Assembly (NCBI GenBank): GCA_947579605.1 | Contig: OX388305.1 | Location: forward strand, 24,875,542 to 24,939,541 | Direction of reading: 5' to 3' | Source of the DNA: Athripsodes cinereus | Lineage: Eukaryota > Arthropoda > Insecta > Trichoptera > Leptoceridae | Length of the DNA stretch: 64,000 bases | Part shown: in pieces, positions 1 through 10,900 of the stretch | Position numbering within the stretch: the stretch's first letter is position 1 | Layout of the letters: every line of letters starts with the position of its first letter | Translations under genes and position numbers: made by a program | Notes under the pieces: model-generated | Database searches by the model: none | What the model saw: only the letters and a program-made list of their open reading frames with translations | What the model was told of the DNA's origin: nothing

Positions 1-59
1 TCGCGAATGCGAAAAGCGAATATTGACTTGCTTAAATTTCTACAATTGCTCAAACATTA

Positions 60-165
60 AAATGTCTACCCCCCCCCCCCCCCGTCTCTTGTTCCCCCGT
101 TTTCTTGAAGAACATTTTCTCGAATTATTAAGTACCAAGTACTTTTCCCGAATACCCAATACTTT
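60..165. repeat. Relic of the second hAT MITE interior
   Basis: A poly-C run followed by CCGTTTTCTTGAAGAA and CGAATACCCAATACTTT parallels 9845-9975. Confidence 0.5.
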
Positions 166-282
166 ATTTATCGATTACCGACTAAACTGTTTTGAGTTCT
201 TGAAAATACCAAAACATACAAAAAAAAAACTACCAAACAGTTGACAATGCCTTGAAAACTATAAAAAAGTAGGAAACCAAGC

Positions 283-575
283 ATAGGATGAACATGTGTG
301 AACAGGCGTGTTCACTTTTAAAGAACAGCTTTGACCCTGACACTCTGAATGATCATCCAAAGTGAAGCAATGTGAATGCTTTTAAACACGCTCAGGCTAA
401 AGGGGCGTTCACATTTGCTCACTTTCAGTGATCGCTCTGAAGCGATTACTACCCAACATTATTTTGATGAAAGGTATTTTCACTGAAACGACCACAAACA
501 AGTTTTAACTTATTATTTTTGTCCTATTCTCTACGAATTTGTATTAAAAGTCTGGATCATAATTATACAAAATTA
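283..575. repeat. GTTCACA-type repeat (family D), two joined partial copies
   Basis: 283-390 matches the end, and 411-570 the start, of the unit that lies in the opposite order on the - strand at 3815-4283. Key phrases are GTTCACATTTGCTCACTTTC and CACTCTGAATGATCATCC. Confidence 0.6.
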
Positions 576-776
576 GCTGACCCAGCGAACTTTATAACGC
601 CAAAAATCAATAAGTGTTATGCAGGAGTACTGGTTCCACCTTGAGAGCCTCACGAACATTATGTACTTGTTTCTTATACGGTCTCTCAATGACACCCCAG
701 CCACTCCCCTGAGGAACTGCATTTCAGCTGCCTGTAACCTTGGTCTCACGCTCTCCGTGAACATTCAGAGCTGGTG
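573..776 (-). pseudogene. LINE reverse transcriptase C-terminal fragment (RTE-like)
   Basis: The - strand frame contains RLQAAEMQFLRGVAGVSLRD and then RIRNKYI, the well-known stretch after the reverse transcriptase domain of RTE-like LINEs. It is truncated at both ends and lies in repeat-rich DNA. The overlapping + strand open frame is only its shadow. Confidence 0.75.
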
Positions 777-1004
777 TCCATATGTGAGGATAGAACGGTA
801 TATTGTCTTAAATATGGGCATTTTCGTCCGGTGGGTCAGCTCGGATTTACGTATTATTGGGTTCCTAAAAGCTTTCAGCACATTTCCTATTCATTTGCAA
901 ATATTCATATTATGTTCATCTTTATTATGCATGCGTTTAATTATTGATTCATTGATATATTTTCATTTTTATTCATTGAGTTTTTTTAGATTTTTTTTGT
1001 AAAA

Positions 1005-1183
1005 AGATGTATCTGCGGGTTTTGTTATTAACCTAAATACTTACAACTTTATATACCTTTCACGGTAAGCTAAAAGCTTGTGTCGTAAAAGGGGAGTTTG
1101 CCGGCACCTGGGATCAAACCACGGACCCCCTGCTCACGAGGCCGAGACTCTACCTCCAGGCTACCGACAAACTCTAGATAGTA
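1005..1183 (-). mobile_element. tRNA-derived SINE, family A
   Basis: On the - strand it has a tRNA-like head (GGTAGCCTGGAGGTAGAGTC), a B-box-like GTTTGATCCCAGG, a body CCGGCAAACTCCCCTTTTAC, and a tail ending near an oligo-A/T run. Other copies are at 12646-12752, 32797-32972 and 48718-48862. Confidence 0.75.
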
Positions 1184-1243
1184 TAATTTATCTTTATAAT
1201 AATAATCTGGACAATTTATTTAACGCCGTTTTGTGGTACAAAC

Positions 1244-1733
1244 CAGGGATGTTGCGGATGTCGATTTTTACACATCCGCGGATGTGAATGCGGATGCGGA
1301 TGTTTAAGAGGTCATAGAAAAAAAGTAGGAACTATCTTAGTTGATAGGCCCCATTGTCAAATATGTGACGAAATTTTTGCTACAATATTACTATGGATTT
1401 TTTGGCGAAATATATTTTTCTTTTTTGTTATTTGCAAAAATAAAATAAAACCGGCAAAAATAAAAACGCGTCGGATTTTGTCACCAATTTTTTCGTTCCC
1501 ATTATTTCGTCACATATTTGACAGTGGGGCCAACCAACTAAGATAGTTCCTACTTTTTTTCTATAACATCTTGAACATCCGCATCCGCATCCGCGGATGT
1601 GAGCCTTCAAAAATCCGCATCCGCATTCACATCCGCGGATGTGTAAAAATCGACATCCCCAACATCCCTGGTCCAAATACATGCGGAAGCTCCGCATTTG
1701 CGGATGCGGATGCAAATATTCGCAACATCCCTG
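1244..1733. mobile_element. hAT MITE (490 bp), same family as 10183-10478
   Basis: It has identical end motifs and a perfect 8-bp duplication GTACAAAC (1236-1243 and 1734-1741). The two halves are near inverse copies around a centre at about 1450, each with the phrase GGAACTATCTTAGTTG or its inverse. An extra internal end (CATCCCTG ending at 1670) precedes the true right end. Confidence 0.9.
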
Positions 1734-2215
1734 GTACAAACCACCGCAAGGGCGCATTTTTAGTTTTTTTTTTTTATTTATTTATTGTTATTATCAAATT
1801 TTAATACATTTTTTAATTTTAATTTAACCAATAAAAAATTTGAATGCATTTGTAATTGTCACAAATTTGAAATATGAAACAATTATGTGAGTTCTATGGG
1901 GGAGTTGCGGTAGTGAGGGATTTTGCTGAAAATACTTGAAGTACCTACGTAAATTGAAGGTCACATACATGTATTAATAATTTGAGGTTTAAAATGTATA
2001 AAAAACACTTTTCATACGTAAAAATAAAATATAAAATCATTAAAATTTGACAGTTACCAAACCGCAACGTAGTTGGTCAATGGCGGATGTGACGTCATTT
2101 TATTCGAATTTCTCGAGGTCACATGTTTAATCTAGTTTGTTTGAGAAGTGAATGTTCGCTGTTCGTTGCATTTTCTCGGTCTTTACAGACAAAATTATTA
2201 TTTTTATCTTTAAAA

Positions 2216-2428
2216 ATGTCTACAAATAAATTTTATAAATATTGCATAGAGCCACTATGTTCAGACACCACGGTTACAGCTCCAAATAAAGCATTTATTT
2301 GCGTGCCTACAGACCTGGTAAAAAGGAAAAAGTGGCGTATGGTGATCAAAGGAGACGATAAGAAAAATAAAGTTTTATCCAATGTTAGTTGCTATGTTTG
2401 CGAGGATAATTTCAGTATATATTTGTAA
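2216..2428 (+). pseudogene. Truncated THAP-domain reading frame
   Basis: From the ATG at 2216 the frame gives a 70-residue start of a THAP-type zinc-binding domain: FYKYCIEPLC (CX4C), then a conserved-type KKWRMV tryptophan, then SCYVCEDNF. The usual last ligand is His (CEDHF); here it is Asn. The frame ends soon after at FSIYL. A splice donor GTATAT within the last codons is possible, but no second exon was recognised because repeats follow. THAP domains occur in host regulators and in P-element-type transposases, so the origin is open. Confidence 0.5.
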
Positions 2429-2560
2429 AAAGAATTTTAATAAAACTATTTGAAAAATACGTATTTTGTATTTAAATATTGTTTTGAAAAAGTATTTAGT
2501 ATTCTATATTTGAAACACCAATATTCAATTGTCTCAGCTTTTGTATACTATACTATACCC

Positions 2561-2749
2561 TCACGCCATGTCCCAAGTGGGGTAGGCAGAGAGAACGGAA
2601 CGCCAAACAGATCTATCTTTACACACTTCCTTCGCTTCCTCCACATTCATACAGTTCCTCATACACGCACGTCGGTTCCTCTTACTCAACACGCGGCCGT
2701 CCTTGAGAATTTGATCCACGTGATCAAGCCACGTGGTTCTCGGACGCCC
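2561..2749 (-). pseudogene. RTE-like LINE 3' end of ORF2
   Basis: The - strand reads GRPRTTWLDHVDQILKDGRV, continues with KEVCKDRSVWRSV, and ends YPTWDMA and a stop at 2563-2561. GRP.T.WLDHVD and the final Trp-rich block are typical of RTE-class ORF2 C termini. It is a 62-codon uninterrupted tail, 5' truncated. Confidence 0.8.
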
Positions 2750-2779
2750 GCTTTTGTATACTTATTATTAATTGTTATT

Positions 2780-2871
2780 GATTAAATAAAGTGTATTATT
2801 ATATCGTTTTGGAGTGAATATTATTATTTGTCATAATATACCGATTATGGGTAAAAATGTACCGATATAAG
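2780..2871. repeat. Left part of an interrupted repeat (family E)
   Basis: TTTTGGAGTGAATATT and ATACCGATTATGGGTAAAAA match 10650-10712. The right part resumes after the hAT-like insertion at 4586. Confidence 0.65.
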
Positions 2872-3224
2872 CAGAGATGTGACGTATTTGAAATAAAAGT
2901 ATTTAAAATACAAATACAAAATACAAAATACGTATTTGTATTTTGTATTTCAAATACCTTTTTGTAAAAAGTATTTTGTATTTTATTTGAAATACTTTTT
3001 TAGAGTATTTTGTATTTTACACAAAATACTTTTACAAAATACCTTTTTATTGTTTGAAACAAAATTCTGCCATTAATTGATATGCGCGTACGCAAGCTTT
3101 TTTTGCCAATTTGTTGAATTACAAATACAACGTTTCCATTAGAGTACTCCATGTTTCAGATATACACACATAATAATGATGATTGAACAAATTATACATG
3201 ACGCCGTTTAATGTTTCATGGCCA

Positions 3225-3355
3225 TTTCAAGGGCGCTGTGATTTTTCCTGAATGGTAGCATTTTCAATTTTGTCTGAAGGCAATCTATTCCAGGCAGATG
3301 ACGCTGCGACTCTGTTCCTTCTTTCTGCAAATTTAGAGGTATTTGCCCTTTTGAG
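3225..3355 (-). pseudogene. LINE ORF2 C-terminal relic
   Basis: The - strand reads ANTSKFAERRNRVAASSAWN, continuing RLPSDKIENATIQ. The WNRLP pattern is the common C-terminal signature of non-LTR retrotransposon proteins. It is a short fragment inside the hAT-like insertion at 2872-4578. Confidence 0.5.
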
Positions 3356-3814
3356 TTCAACGAGTTTAAGCAGCTGATCACAGCCTTCGCCACACATTTT
3401 CGTCAGCGGAACAGCTCATGCAGTGGGTGTTGTGCTGCCTTGTGGACAGTGAGACACAGTTTAAACACCACTATCTCTAGGACTCACAGTTAGTGTAGAC
3501 TTCTTAGTAGTGAAGTTATGTGGCAGCTCTTATTCTCTCTGTAAATGATCCGGAGGCAACATTAAAAACCATCTGAAGACGATAAGGAAGAGTCTGGAGC
3601 AGTCCTGTATATAATATGATGTTACAGTAGTCCATACGATGTCAGATTTGGATTATCCATTCTGATTTATTTTGCAGCCCAAGTCAGGAATTCTCTTACC
3701 TGCTTGATGATACTCAATCCATTTATGACAATTTTCGGCTTATCTCTTCTTACAACGGTACATTTTGTCATGACTTAATTATTTTTTTTTCTATTTTGAC
3801 AGTTCTTCCTAAAG

Positions 3815-4283
3815 TAACATTCACATTGCTTCACTTTGGATGATCATCCAGAGTGTCAGGGTCAAACCTGTTCATCGAAAGTGAACACGTCTGTTCACAT
3901 TTGTTCATCCTATGCTTTCACTGCCATGTCTACTTTCTCACTCATGTTGTATGTAGTTTGACGTATTTTCGTATAAAAATAATTAAACAAATTCAAAAAT
4001 GAAAAATAACACTTAAAATAAATTAATATAGCTCTCGACTGCATAATAATTTTGTACATGATTCTGACATTCGATACAAATGCATAGAGAATAAAACAAA
4101 TTATAAGATTAAACTTGTTTATGGTCGTTTCAGTGAAAGGACCTTTCATCAAAATTATGACGAGTGGTAATCTCTTTCCTCCGTCATCGCTAGTGATCAC
4201 TATTGATGAAACGCCTGTTCACACCTGTTCATCTTGGAGGATCATCCGGAGTGATCACTGAAAGTGAACGTATGTGAACGACC
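3815..4283 (-). mobile_element. GTTCACA-type MITE-like repeat (family D), fuller copy
   Basis: On the - strand it starts GTCGTTCACATACGTTCAC and ends with an imperfect inverse (GTGAAGCAATGTGAATG). The ends therefore behave as imperfect terminal inverted repeats. No coding region. Confidence 0.5.
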
Positions 4284-4587
4284 CTTTGCTCATCCTCATT
4301 GTCTGCAAGCAATGATATATCGAATCATGTCAACCCTTTCTCCATTTATGTATACTCTTGTCCAGTTTTTAATTTCTTTTTCATTCATCAATGGTTTAAA
4401 TATTAAATACTTTTGTCTTACACCTTGTTCGACTATTTGTAAAAAGTATTTTAAAAAGGTATTTTAAAAAAGTATTTTGAAAATACGTATTTAGTATTTT
4501 GTATTTGAAATACAAAAATTCAAAAGTATTTGTATTTTGTATTTAAATACTTTTTTGGAAGTATTTTGCACATCTCTGGATATAAAG

Positions 4588-4931
4588 TGGGTAGCTCTAC
4601 CGATTTTACCCAATGGTGTTCGAAATCACTGCTGACAGTGCTGACTGCGTAGAACATAGATAATAGAAATTATATGTCATAAGTTGCTGTTGCTGAAGTA
4701 TGTGACGAACGATGAATTATTATTTCGTTATTGATTGTAAATATTGCAATCTCAGATATTCACAATAATATATGATAATTCTATCGTACTTCATTTATCA
4801 ACTCGTTAACCAGCACTAGAACGCAGGTTTCTTTGTTGGTACAGGTGTAATCTTTTTGCGTACAGTGAAATAATCTTGTAGGTAATTTTTTAATTTATCG
4901 AGTTTACTTTGTATATTTCTCAATTTTTAAA
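4588..4931 (+). promoter_or_regulatory. Fis1: Fis1 upstream region and 5' UTR
   Basis: The 340 bases between the repeat block and the ATG are mostly unique AT-rich DNA and should hold the Fis1 promoter. No TATA box was placed with confidence. The start context is AAAATGAGT. Confidence 0.35.
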
Positions 4932-7900
4932 ATGAGTGACGTTCTTGATGAAATTGTCTCCCGGGAGGATTTGGATGTAAGAATATTTGTACTTTTATTG
5001 TTGTGTTTTATGAAATGTGACTCCTAGTTTTATAATATAATTTAGAAAGAAACAAAGGCAAAATGAGTGAAAACTATTAGGTTTTTGTGTCGTTGAACAC
5101 ATTTAATTGCATTGAACACATATTTTAAGAGTAAATAGTATAATTTAATAACAAATGGATATGTGATGTGTTAATATCTTGAAATTTCTCTTAGGAGTCA
5201 TCCAAGGGAGTGCCTTATGTGGCGAGTTGTTTTATACTTTTCACCTTTATCATTTACTCTTTTAGAGAACAAAGGGTTCAAATGAACCTTCTTCATTTGG
5301 AGCAATTCTATACCAATTGAATCAATTGTAAAATTTAGATAAGCTTGACATATCAAAACACAATTTATGAATGATCATGTTATTGTATCCTCTATATTGA
5401 TCCTCACCTGAGAAATGATGATTCATTTAAATTTTGTTAATTATACATGCACAAAATTTATTATTTGCATTTTGTTTACAATGCTGTTGCATAAAATAAC
5501 TCCAAATTTTATATGCCAAACGGGTACAAAAAATTCATACAAATAATTTAATTACCGAAGAAAATGTAAAAATATAATTCTTAATCTTTTAAATGATTTA
5601 TCACTTGATAATGTTGTTGTTAAGGAAATGTACTATACTATACTATACTATACCATCACGGCATATCCCACAAGTGGGGTAGCCAGCAGATCAGCTGCAT
5701 GTAAGAAACATGCAAACTGTCCTCTTCGTGCCAATATAAAATCAAGACATTCAGGATGGGTGGCAAACCTCATCGCTGAATTTAAGATGTAAAATGTCTT
5801 ATTTTTTTCGAACACCTGCCTTTTACAGGGCACTCGAAAACTTACGCAGAAGAGTGGGAGACCAATTCTTTACCGGGTACTCCACGGGATAAAGGAGGAA
5901 ATGTTCACACTCTTAAATGTTTGTTTAACCTGTAAAGGAGTACCAACGCACCGGTGCGTGCAAGAAATATTATGGGATCTGGAGTACGCACACACCGGTG
6001 CGTTTGATCCAGTAATATTTTGGTATTCCCGCCAAAGTCGTCAATTTTATCATTGGTCCAATCTGTCGGATATACTTTACCAATCACAAGGAAAAAAATC
6101 TAAAATAGGCGTGTTTTGACCTTATTTATCGCCTATACAAAATGTCACGTGACCGCCGCTTGAAATACATACCGTCATTTGCGGTTGCAAACCATTTTGC
6201 TGCGTGTGTTCGTGCACTATGGGTGTTATTTTATGGAGTGTTTTGTGAAGTTTTTTTTACCTTTTGTGCTAATTCTGGACAATTTAATTAGTTTTTCGTA
6301 CCTACATAAGTTTTTGTTAAAAACAAATAAAAATAAATATTTTTGATAATAATAAATATTCGTATGTTGAACCCATTGTTGACAATACCGGAGCAGACAT
6401 GACGCGTCAAAATTGTTTTTGTATTATAACTCCGTTATTATTAATTTTTGAGAGTTGGTTCCTTATAAACATTTATTCTAGGGATCATTTTCTATAACAT
6501 GCAATAAAAAATATTCAAAAAGTCAAAGTTGAATTAATTCACTCTACCATACACTTTTATTTTTTCCTTATTCACTCACGGACAGGTTAAATCAAAATTA
6601 CTTTTGTTTCGATAACATTATTTATGAACAAAAGAAAGGATTAGCTATTGGCAGCCCGGCTTCGCCATTATTCGCGGAATTATTCATGAACCATTTGGAG
6701 AACACATTGTTTGAGTGTGGACATCCCCTACTTAAAAATGTATTTGTATGGTATCGTTATGTAGATGATATTTTTGTTGTGTGGACGGGAACTTCCCGAC
6801 AATTGGACATTTTTCTGGCTTTTATCAATAGTATCCATAATAGTATTAAGTTTACATTAGAAAATAATTCATCCAACGTTTTAAACTTTTTAGATTTAAC
6901 CATTTCTATCAATAATTCTAGATTTAATTTTAATATAATTATACAGGAAACCTACTTACACTGACTGTGTAATCGCGGCTAACTCAAACCATCCAATAAC
7001 ACACAAATTGGCTGCTTTCCGTTCAATGATTGACCGAGCACTTAATGTACCTTTGTCTAAAGATGATTTTAATAGTGAAATTAATTTAATTAAGCAAATT
7101 GCAGTCAACAACAAATATCCACCGCAAATTGTTGATCAAATATTAAATACAAAAAACAAAAAAATACTTACTAATCAATTACTGTTCAAGGGTATTTCAA
7201 TTGATAATCTTGAAAATAAAAAATTAAAAAAATCCTGTATGTTGGTAATTTATCTAAAAAAATTGCTAATAAGCTACCAAAAAATTGTACCGCAGCGTTT
7301 TATACAAATTCGAATTTAAAATCATTACTTAACAACAAGGATAAAACTGATCCACTTGACAAGCACGGAATATACACATTGAAATGTGATGATTGTGATG
7401 CATCTTATATTGGAATGACGACAAGAAAGTTTAGAACACGTATTAGGGAACACGAACTTTGTCTTAATAATAATAATTACTCGGAATTCGCGAACCATAT
7501 TATAGAAACAAATCATATTTTTAACTCAAATAATAGTAAATTTAAACATTCAAATATAACTGAATATAGAAAATTAGCTTCACTTGAAACGTTAGAAATA
7601 AATAAAAATATTAATTCTAATAAAAATATAGTTAATAAAATTATAAATTCATATTAATCCCCCCTCCTGTCTTCATTTACACTTCCACAATCACCATCCC
7701 AACCTACCATTCCACTATAACCCCACCCTCTCCTGACAATATTATATTATTTATTTCCCATCCCATACGCCTAATCCAATCCATATCCAAAAAACAACCC
7801 CCTCCCACCTTACTAAACAACCCCTCCCCCTATATTTTTACTATACTTATTTGTTTTCATGCTTGCGACTTAGTTTTAGATTAACGCTCGTTAATGGTGG

Positions 7901-10900
7901 ACGCTCCACCGAAACCGCGGTAGAAAATAAAAAGCTCAAAAAATAACAATAATTACATAATACAGGTCAAATCTCGATATAACGAAGCTCACGGGACCGA
8001 ACAAAACATTTCGTTATACTGAAAATTCGTTATACCGAATTCATAGAATTTTGACACCCAAACATACACAAGTGTACTCCTGAGTCAAAATAATGGTAAC
8101 AGGATGTCCGATATTCCAGCTTGAATAATATATAGGTACCTATAGCAGGACAAATACATACTAGACTTTAGAGCGGTACATTTTTTGCGCAACATTAATA
8201 ATTACAACAATAATAATATTATGCTGTCTCACTCCACATCATAATGGTCTCTTTCCTACTAATGCTGAAGTATAGAACACCCTTTGTACCTGCTGAGGGT
8301 GTCGTGTTCCTATCATAAAAAAATCTTTGTTACTGGACAGAAAACAAATTAAACAGCGATCTTCAAACTGTGATACATAGATTTATTTAAAAAGTATATT
8401 TATTGCATACATACTCAACATGATGAAACGATTTAAAATAAAAAAAATATGTAAATATAAAAAAGTGTACAAAAACAGCAGAGGATTATTATTTTTTGAC
8501 AAAAAAATTTGAAATTTTAGTTTGTTTTGAATTTTCTGTAGCGGCTTTAAAAATGTATTCCTCCAACTTTGAAATATTTTAAAAAGCATCTTCTATCTCC
8601 TCCAAAATGCTTACTTTATCCTTGTAATGTTTTAAAAAAAAGTTTAAAATCACCGAAATGTAGAACAAACACAACAGGATACAGTGCAATGTAAAGTTTT
8701 AGAATCAGAGAAATAAAGATGGGCAATAGACAATAAAACGAAATAAACAAGAGGAACACTTGTAAACCATATGTGATGCAATCACTTACAAACACGTGTT
8801 ATGTCACCAGAAGTCAAGAATAAACCAATTTCACAAAAATTTTGAGTTAATTTAGAAGTAAATTCTAAAGCACTCAGACAAAAACTTCGTTATACTGAGA
8901 TCGGTCTTCGTTATAATGAATTTTGGTTCAGTACATTTTGTATGGAAATTTCTCGGGGACAAATTATAGATTCGTTATACTGGAAATTTCGTTACTTCGG
9001 TATTCGTTACACCGAGATTTGACCTGTAATCTAAAAAATCATATCATACCGAAGAAAAAATTTGGAATTGAAATACTATACTTTACCCTCACGCCGTGTC
9101 CCAGGTGGGATAGGCAGTGAGAACGGAAAGCCATGTTGATCTATCCTTACATACTTCTTTCGCTTCCTCTACATTCATCCAGTTTCTCATGCATGCACAT
9201 CAATTCTCTTAACATGCGACCGTCCTTGGGAATTTGATCCCCTTGGTTAGGCCACGTAGTTGAAGGAATTGAAATCTCTGGTATAAATATCCAGAGTAAT
9301 GTTATAGTTACTATTCAAAGTAACTATACCTAAAGTAAAGAATAACTTTAACTTTATTTTTGTTTATTGATGATTGATGTTTCAGAAATTTGAAAAAGCC
9401 TACTGTGATGAACTTAAGAAGAATGCAGTTACAGATAAAACAAAATTTGAGTATGCATGGTGTCTGGTCAAAAGTAAATTTCCTGTTGACATCGGAAAGG
9501 TATTAAATATTTATATTTGTGATGTATAGTCTAGATCAGTGTTCCGCAAACTTTTTGTGTTCAAGGTACACCTATCAAATCAAAAATTTTTAGAGGTACA
9601 CCAAAGAAAAAAGCAATGACTATTTAATATTTATTTATTACTAAAATCAATGTTTAGTGAGAATTTTAGGTGTATTATCTTAACAAAACCTTGACTTTTT
9701 TCCGCGGCACACCAACTGATGACCACGGTACACCAGTGTGCTGCGGCACACGCTTTGCGGAACACTGGTCTAGATCAGAGGTTCCCAAACTTTTTTCTCA
9801 TAGACTACTTTCAAACTTTTGCTGGTTCCAGTGGACCTCATGCATTTCTACCCCCCCCCCCTCCCCTTCTGAAATATTTCAAAAACTCCTCGGTTTTCTT
9901 AAAGAATATTTACTCGACATACTCAATGAATCATTAAGTATCTGGTTCTTTTACCGAATATCCAATACTTTAAAGAATATGGATTTGTAGACCCCCGCTT
10001 ACGGCTCTTGAACCCCCATTTTTTAGTCACGCCAACGTAGCCCCCCATCATGTCTTCCGTGGACCACCTGGATCACTTTGGAAATCACTGGTCTAGATCA
10101 AGTGTGGCCAACCTGCGTCCTGATGGACATCTACTTTTGATCCGCGAAGCATTTGCCCACTTTTTTTAGTAATAGTCAGTACCAGGGATGTTGCGGATGT
10201 CGATTTTTACACATCCGCAGATGTGAATGCGGATGCGGATTTTTGAAGGCTCACATGGATGTTTAAGATGTTATAAAAAAAAGTAGGAACTATCTTAGTT
10301 GGTAGTGTCAAATGCAAACGGCACGCGCCATTCGCCGGCTCCGCCCCATTTCTTTCTTGTCGCAAATTGTCTTACATCCGCATCCGCATGAACATCCACA
10401 TCGATTATTGCGGATGCAGATGTTCAAATACATGCGGAAGCTCCGCATTTGCGGATGCGGATATTCGCAACATCCCTGGTCAGTACAAGTACCCGTTACT
10501 TTTTTGAAAAAGCTATTTCAAAAAACTATTCTTTAGGAAAACAGAGGAGTTTGTGAAACATTTCATATTCCTATACTATTTTGAAAATTTAGTGACAGGG
10601 GGCTAGAAATTATATGAAACAGAATTATTAAAAGTAGAACTCATATCATTTTGGAGTGAATATTGTATTTTTTTGTCATATACCGATTCTGCATAAAAAT
10701 ATACCGATTTTAGTGGGTAGGTCTAAACGGGGGCATAGAAATTTTAAGGTGAAGTAAAATTATTAAATGACTCCATATTATTTTAAAATATGTGTGAATG
10801 TGTTAATTGTAGGTACCTATTTATGTTATTTTAGTATATGCATGAAAGTATAAACTGTATTTATTTGCAGGGCATATTTCTGTTGAATGAACTCTGTAGA

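Larger units (their letters stand above)
2872..4578. mobile_element. hAT-like insertion, 1.7 kb, non-autonomous composite
   Basis: The left end is CAGAGATGTGACGTATTT and the right end AAGTATTTTGCACATCTCTG. Flanks GATATAAG (2864-2871) and GATATAAA (4579-4586) match at 7 of 8 bases. Sub-terminal DNA is built from alternating ATTTGTATTTTG phrases in both orientations (2880-3050, 4440-4570). Inside are a LINE tail (about 3230-3350) and the GTTCACA-type repeat (3815-4283). Confidence 0.7.

Noticed and set aside
619..1002. 127-residue + strand open frame
   Set aside because: Its first part is the antisense shadow of the RTE-like LINE fragment on the - strand (573-776), and the rest is chance frame in AT-rich DNA.
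3910..4200. 96-residue - strand frame
   Set aside because: Lies in the GTTCACA-type repeat and has no domain; a short ATGAGTGAGAAAGTAG start is not followed by coding sequence.
10838..10870. Extension of the Fis1 third exon upstream to an in-frame ATG at 10838
   Set aside because: The sequence TTATTTGCAG at 10861-10870 is a strong acceptor and the residues upstream do not match Fis1; the frame continues only by chance.
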